Origin: Comamonadaceae bacterium
GTDB taxonomy: Bacteria > Pseudomonadota > Gammaproteobacteria > Burkholderiales > Burkholderiaceae_C
Assembly (NCBI GenBank): GCA_947458345.1
Contig: CANHBU010000056.1
Coordinates: forward strand, 1-8,963
DNA: 8,963 nt
Direction of reading: 5' to 3'
Part shown: positions 5,707 through 8,963 of the stretch, piece after piece
How the letters are laid out: the number at the start of each line of letters is the position of its first letter
Numbering within the stretch: the first letter of the stretch is position 1
Program-made: the position numbers and the translations under genes
Notes under the pieces: model-generated
The model's database searches: none
Told to the model about the DNA's origin: nothing
What the model saw: only the letters and a program-made list of their open reading frames with translations

Positions 5707-6873
5707 ATGAGCCGTATCAAGTCCATCGAGATCGTTGATTTTCAGTTTGACTCGCCCAACAAGGAGCGCACCGGCGTGGGCCAGATGATCACCTACAAAA
5801 AAGGGGCCTCGATTCGCGCGACAAAAAATGCCATCGCCATCACCACCGACGACGGCCACCGCGGAGAGTACGTCACCAACTGGGTGGCCAGCCCTGCAAC
5901 GCGCGGCGAAATGGACATGCTCGCGCCTTTCATGATCGGCCGCAACGCCTTGGCACGAGAAGAAATTTACGACGACCTCAAGCGCGAAATCAGGCAATGG
6001 TCGGGCATGGGGCACGGCCCGCTGGACATTGCGCTTTGGGATCTGGCGGGCAAAAAATACAAGGCGTCCATCTCGGAGTTGCTCGGGGGCTATCGCCAGC
6101 GGCTGCCGGTTTATGCCTCCACCTATCTGGGCGATGACAAGGCCGGTCTCAATTGCAAGGAGGCTTATGCTGACTTTGCCGAAGAATGCTATGCCTTGGG
6201 TTTTCGGGCCTACAAAATTCACGGCTGGAATGACGGCGACGCTCGCAAGGAAGCGCAAAACGTGCTGCATGTGGCCCAGGTGGTCGGTGATCGCATGACC
6301 TTGATGCTCGATCCGGCCAACCAGCTTCGCAAGTTTTCAGATGCGCTGTATGTGGGGCGGGCTTGCGATGAGGGCAACTACTTTTGGTATGAAGACCCGA
6401 TGCGTGACAACGGCAAGTCCGCTTTCATGCACCAAAAGCTCAGAGGCATGATCAAGACGCCTTTGCTGATCACCGAGTATGTGCGCGGCATTGAGCCCAA
6501 GGCAGATTTTGTGATGGCCGGCGGCACCGATTTCTTGCGCGTCGATCCCGAATACGATCACGGCATCACGGGCAGCTTGAGAATTGCCCATCTGGGCGAG
6601 GCCTTGGGGCTCGATGTCGAAGTTCATGCTTGCGGCCCGGCGCACAGGCATCTGATGTCAGCCATGCGCAACAGCAACTACTACGAGTTGGCGCTGGTGG
6701 GCCCTGACTGTCCCAATATGGTGGCACCGGTTTACACCTGCGGCTACACCGATCAGCTCGATTGCTGCGGCACCGACGGCTGTGTCGAGGTGCCTTCAGG
6801 CCCTGGGCTCGGTGTCACCTATGACTGGGGCTTCATCCGCAAAAATGCCATTGCCAGCCGTATTTATGACTGA
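5707..6873 (+). CDS. Enolase-superfamily (mandelate racemase/muconate lactonizing) enzyme
   Basis: 388-residue, full-length member of the mandelate racemase-like branch, which abstracts the proton alpha to a carboxylate and often dehydrates acid sugars. The N-terminal capping domain (1-130) ends in HGPLDIALWDLAGKK; the barrel follows. Metal ligands are readable as Asp202 (MLDPAN), Glu229 (WYEDPM) and Glu257 (ITEYVRG). The second-face dyad is Asp280 (RVDPEYDHG) and His307 (EVHACG). The first-face motif, KxK in mandelate racemase, is Lys170-Ile-His172, so dehydration with a single true base is more likely than racemisation. The C-terminus is cysteine-rich (345, 353, 354, 359) before the usual VPSGPGLGV. 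Strong AGGAGG upstream; the next gene starts inside its last codons. Its position opposite an organic-acid TRAP operon supports a role in degrading the imported acid. The exact substrate is unknown. Confidence 0.93.
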   Translation: MSRIKSIEIVDFQFDSPNKERTGVGQMITYKKGASIRATKNAIAITTDDGHRGEYVTNWVASPATRGEMDMLAPFMIGRNALAREEIYDDLKREIRQWSGMGHGPLDIALWDLAGKKYKASISELLGGYRQRLPVYASTYLGDDKAGLNCKEAYADFAEECYALGFRAYKIHGWNDGDARKEAQNVLHVAQVVGDRMTLMLDPANQLRKFSDALYVGRACDEGNYFWYEDPMRDNGKSAFMHQKLRGMIKTPLLITEYVRGIEPKADFVMAGGTDFLRVDPEYDHGITGSLRIAHLGEALGLDVEVHACGPAHRHLMSAMRNSNYYELALVGPDCPNMVAPVYTCGYTDQLDCCGTDGCVEVPSGPGLGVTYDWGFIRKNAIASRIYD

Positions 6874-7792
6874 TAGCACCCCTCAATTGCCCGCCATTGG
6901 CTACATGGGCGTGGGCTTCATGGGGCATGGCGCCGCCAAGAACATCTTGGAAAAAGGCTACCGCCTGACGGTGCTCGGGCATCGCAACCGCGAGCCGGTG
7001 CAAGATTTGCTCAGCCGTGGCGCGCAGGAGGCCCAGACGCCGGCAGAGCTGGCCTTGCGCAGTGACATGGTGTTCATGTGCTTGCCCTCGACCGGCCATG
7101 TCGAGCAAGCGGTGTTCGGTGCGTCGGGCATTCTTTCTGTGGCTCGACCCGGCTTGGTGTTGATTGACTCGACCACCTCTGAGCCCGAATCCACCCGGCG
7201 CATCGGCGCAGCGCTGCGAGAAAAAGGGGCGGACATGGTCGACGCGCCCTTTGGCCGGACCCCCAAAGAGGCCGAACTGGGCACCCTGAGCACTTTTGTG
7301 GGCGGCGAGCCCGCGACGGTGCAGCGCGTCATGCCGGTGATCCGGACCTATGCCAGCACCATCATCGAAACCGGGGCGCTGGGCAGTGGTCACACCATCA
7401 AGCTGGTGAACAATTTTCTGGCTTTGGCCACCAGTGCCGTGGTGGGAGAGGCGCTGTCGACGGCGCTGCGATTGGGCCTGGACATGCGGGTGCTCAAGGA
7501 AGTGGTCGACAGCTCGGGCGGCAACAGCGTGATGTTCCAGCGTTTCATGAGATGGACGCTCGATGGGGACGACTCCGACTTCAAAGCCATGATGAGCATT
7601 GCCGTCAAAGACCTGCAGTACTACCGAAAAATTGCGGCTCCCGATGGCGGCGTCACCCATCTGGCCGATGCTGCTGCCCAGGTGTATCAACTGGCCAACC
7701 ATTTGGGCCATGAGCGACAGTTCATGCCGGTTTTGTCCACCATCTTAGCCAATATCGTCGATGGTCAAAACAGACCCTTGCCGGATCGATGA
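6866..7792 (+). CDS. NAD(P)-dependent beta-hydroxyacid dehydrogenase (HIBADH family)
   Basis: 308-residue member of the 3-hydroxyisobutyrate dehydrogenase family, which interconverts beta-hydroxyacids or related alcohols with aldehydes or ketones. The Rossmann motif is GVGFMG (15-20); catalytic Lys179 and Asn183 lie in GSGHTIKLVNNF. The substrate loop, usually DAPVSGG, reads DAPFGRTPKEAELGTL (126-141) with Arg131-Thr132. A GRT form of this loop is also found, as I recall, in the sulfolactaldehyde reductase YihU, where the arginine helps bind an anionic group. The ATG at 6866 overlaps the previous stop by 8 bases and gives a normal family N-terminus; the ATG at 6845 is possible but adds seven unlikely residues. 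No clear ribosome binding site, so translation is probably coupled. It likely acts on a product of the dehydratase-like enzyme; specificity is uncertain. Confidence 0.93.
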   Translation: MTDSTPQLPAIGYMGVGFMGHGAAKNILEKGYRLTVLGHRNREPVQDLLSRGAQEAQTPAELALRSDMVFMCLPSTGHVEQAVFGASGILSVARPGLVLIDSTTSEPESTRRIGAALREKGADMVDAPFGRTPKEAELGTLSTFVGGEPATVQRVMPVIRTYASTIIETGALGSGHTIKLVNNFLALATSAVVGEALSTALRLGLDMRVLKEVVDSSGGNSVMFQRFMRWTLDGDDSDFKAMMSIAVKDLQYYRKIAAPDGGVTHLADAAAQVYQLANHLGHERQFMPVLSTILANIVDGQNRPLPDR

Positions 7793-7903
7793 TGCGTGTG
7801 GGAGTGGGTGCGGAGATTGCGCGCAAGTTAGGGTCTGCCCCCATTTCTTGCCCCCAGTTTCCGCCCCTGAGCGGCCAAGCGCATCGCCTTGCTGAGTCCG
7901 TGC

Positions 7904-8653
7904 TCACCGGGCCAGATAGCCACCATCGACGGGATAGTAAGCGCCGGTCACAAAGGAAGCGCGGCTCGATGCCAGCCACAGCACCAACTCGGCCACCTCC
8001 TCGGGCTGGCCCAAGCGACCGATCGGGTGCTGGGCAATGAGCTGCTCGCGCACTGCGGCATCGCCCTCGAAGCGGCTGATCATCGGCGTGTGAATGAAGG
8101 CCGGGCCCACGCTGTTGATGCGCAGGCCCAAGGCGCTGTACTCCAGTGCTGCCGCCCGCGTCAGCCCGACCACACCATGCTTGGCTGCGGTGTAGGCCGG
8201 CGCTTGGGCAAACGCCACGCTGCCCAGAATCGATGCGATGTTGACGATGGCACCTCCCCCGGCCTCGAGTATGGCCGGTATCTGGTACTTCATGCCATAG
8301 AACACGCCTGACAAATTGATGTTGATCACCTGAGCCCAGGCATCGAGCGGATAGTCGGCCGTAGTGGCCGACACGCCGGCCACGCCGGCGTTGTTGCAGG
8401 CCACGTCGAGCCGTCCGAAAGCCTTCACCGCACGATCGACCAGAAGGCGGGCCTGCTCGGCCTGACTGACATCGGCTGCTTCAAAGACTGCCTGTCCACC
8501 CGCCGCTTCAATCAACGCCACGGTCTGGGCGCCGCCGTCTGCGGCCAGGTCAGACACCACCACCCGGGCGCCTTCGCGCGCAAATGCCAGCGCGATGGCT
8601 CGGCCTATGCCTGAGGCTGCACCCGTGACCAGGGCCACTTTGTTCTTCAACAT
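7904..8653 (-). CDS. SDR-family NAD(P)-dependent oxidoreductase
   Basis: 249-residue classical short-chain dehydrogenase/reductase, cytoplasmic, full family length. Cofactor motif TGAASGIG (10-17), NNAG (87-90), catalytic Asn113, Ser141, Tyr154 and Lys158 (YTAAK), and the C-terminal GQPEEVAELVLWLAS and FVTGAYYPVDGGY are all intact. Asp35 at the end of the second strand (VVVSD) points to NAD(H) preference. It converges on the beta-hydroxyacid dehydrogenase gene with 111 bases between stops, and no clear terminator is seen there. It is not in the same transcript as the central operon but could oxidise a 2-keto-3-deoxy acid intermediate, as SDRs do in diketo-hydrolase pathways. That link is only inference; SDR sequence alone does not give the substrate. 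The ribosome binding site is weak (GGGA about 9 bases before the ATG). Confidence 0.94.
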   Translation of the reverse strand: MLKNKVALVTGAASGIGRAIALAFAREGARVVVSDLAADGGAQTVALIEAAGGQAVFEAADVSQAEQARLLVDRAVKAFGRLDVACNNAGVAGVSATTADYPLDAWAQVININLSGVFYGMKYQIPAILEAGGGAIVNIASILGSVAFAQAPAYTAAKHGVVGLTRAAALEYSALGLRINSVGPAFIHTPMISRFEGDAAVREQLIAQHPIGRLGQPEEVAELVLWLASSRASFVTGAYYPVDGGYLAR

Positions 8654-8779
8654 CTATTGGATTCCCGAAATGCCTCGCCCATGGCGGGTGGCCTGGGCTG
8701 TCCTGGGGCTGTGCCCGCTGCTCGACCGAGCATAAGCAGCCTCCCGGCGCGGCTGTGTCAGCCAGTGGGTACAAAGCCT

Positions 8780-8835
8780 GAGAGACAAGTTCCGAGAGAC
8801 AAGTTCCGAGAGACAAGTTTCGATAGACAAATGCC
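8780..8835. repeat. Tandem repeat, four copies of a 14-base unit
   Basis: Unit GAGAGACAAGTTCC: two exact copies (8780-8793, 8794-8807), one with a single change (8808-8821) and a decayed fourth (8822-8835). It begins 127 bases upstream of the SDR start. Unit length is not a multiple of three, arguing against coding. It may be a slippage-prone array or clustered regulator half-sites. Confidence 0.85.
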
Positions 8836-8836
8836 C

Positions 8837-8863
8837 CCGCCCTTGCCGTGCAGCCGCAAGCGG
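8837..8863 (-). terminator. Weak hairpin after the possible right-edge gene
   Basis: On the minus strand CCGC-TTGC pairs with GCAA-GCGG across a 9-base loop with a 2-base bulge, starting 14 bases after the stop of the putative partial gene. No T-run follows, so the assignment is tentative. Confidence 0.25.
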
Positions 8864-8877
8864 TACGAGGCAGTCGA

Positions 8878-8961
8878 TCAGCGTCCTGTCAGGGCGTGGG
8901 TCAAGGCCAGATCCAAGGTCCTCTGTAAGTTCAGGCCGCGCAAAAGTCCCAGGCCATTGCT
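8878..8961 (-). CDS. Possible C-terminal end of an unidentified gene, cut by right edge
   Basis: An open minus-strand frame enters from the right edge and ends with TGA at 8880-8878 after 27 codons, reading SNGLGLLRGL then NLQRTLDLAL and THALTGR. The leucine-rich amphipathic pattern looks like a protein tail, for example the last helix of a TetR-type regulator, but 27 residues cannot identify a family. A parallel frame also stays open across this stretch and into the tandem repeat, though with less protein-like content. If real, the gene lies upstream of and on the same strand as the SDR. Confidence 0.3.
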   Translation of the reverse strand, partial: SNGLGLLRGLNLQRTLDLALTHALTGR

Positions 8962-8963
8962 GC

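Noticed and set aside
7817..7826. TTGCGCGCAA palindrome in the convergent gap after the beta-hydroxyacid dehydrogenase
   Set aside because: A 10-base self-complementary sequence without a loop or T-run is expected by chance in G+C-rich DNA and does not make a terminator.
8550..8816. Minus-strand open frame of 88 codons upstream of the SDR
   Set aside because: It starts inside the tandem repeat and overlaps the SDR N-terminus in another frame, with no protein-like character.

Overview
The window looks like chromosomal DNA of a betaproteobacterium, most likely Burkholderiales and perhaps Comamonadaceae. This is inferred from the high G+C content, strong G/C preference at third codon positions, AGGAG-type ribosome binding sites, and the combination of a TRAP transporter with an enolase-superfamily enzyme, a beta-hydroxyacid dehydrogenase, an FAH-family hydrolase and an SDR. 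No rRNA, tRNA, CRISPR array, phage gene or transposase is visible.

Layout, left to right. (1) Positions 1-1420, plus strand: a metallo-beta-lactamase-fold hydrolase cut by the left edge, overlapping by 4 bases an aspartate/glutamate-racemase-superfamily protein that keeps only the first of the two usual catalytic cysteines. (2) 1421-1606: a convergent intergenic gap with a hairpin and a possible degenerate repeat. (3) 1607-2539, minus: an FAH-family hydrolase of a variant subfamily, followed by a 248-base gap with one inverted repeat and no gene. (4) 2788-5608, minus: a complete TRAP transporter, transcribed P, Q, M (binding protein, small permease, large permease). (5) 5609-5706: a 98-base divergent control region with two possible promoters and a perfect 17-base palindrome. 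(6) 5707-7792, plus: an enolase-superfamily (mandelate racemase-like) enzyme overlapping by 8 bases a beta-hydroxyacid dehydrogenase that carries a GRT motif. (7) 7793-7903: a convergent gap of 111 bases with nothing convincing. (8) 7904-8653, minus: a classical SDR dehydrogenase. (9) 8654-8963: a gap with four tandem copies of a 14-base unit, a weak hairpin and perhaps the last 27 codons of another minus-strand gene.

The centre reads as an uptake and catabolism locus for an organic acid, probably a sugar acid or other hydroxy acid. The TRAP system would import it, the enolase-superfamily enzyme would dehydrate or isomerise it, the reductase and SDR would act on keto, hydroxy or aldehyde intermediates, and the FAH-family protein could cleave a diketo acid. 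The parts resemble the diketo-hydrolase route for deoxy-sugar acids (dehydratase, SDR, FAH-type hydrolase), but no gene identifies the substrate and no complete regulator gene is in the window. Several enzymes depart from their family's usual active-site signature, so the chemistry may not be the textbook one. I see no evidence for a defence system, mobile element or other exotic system.
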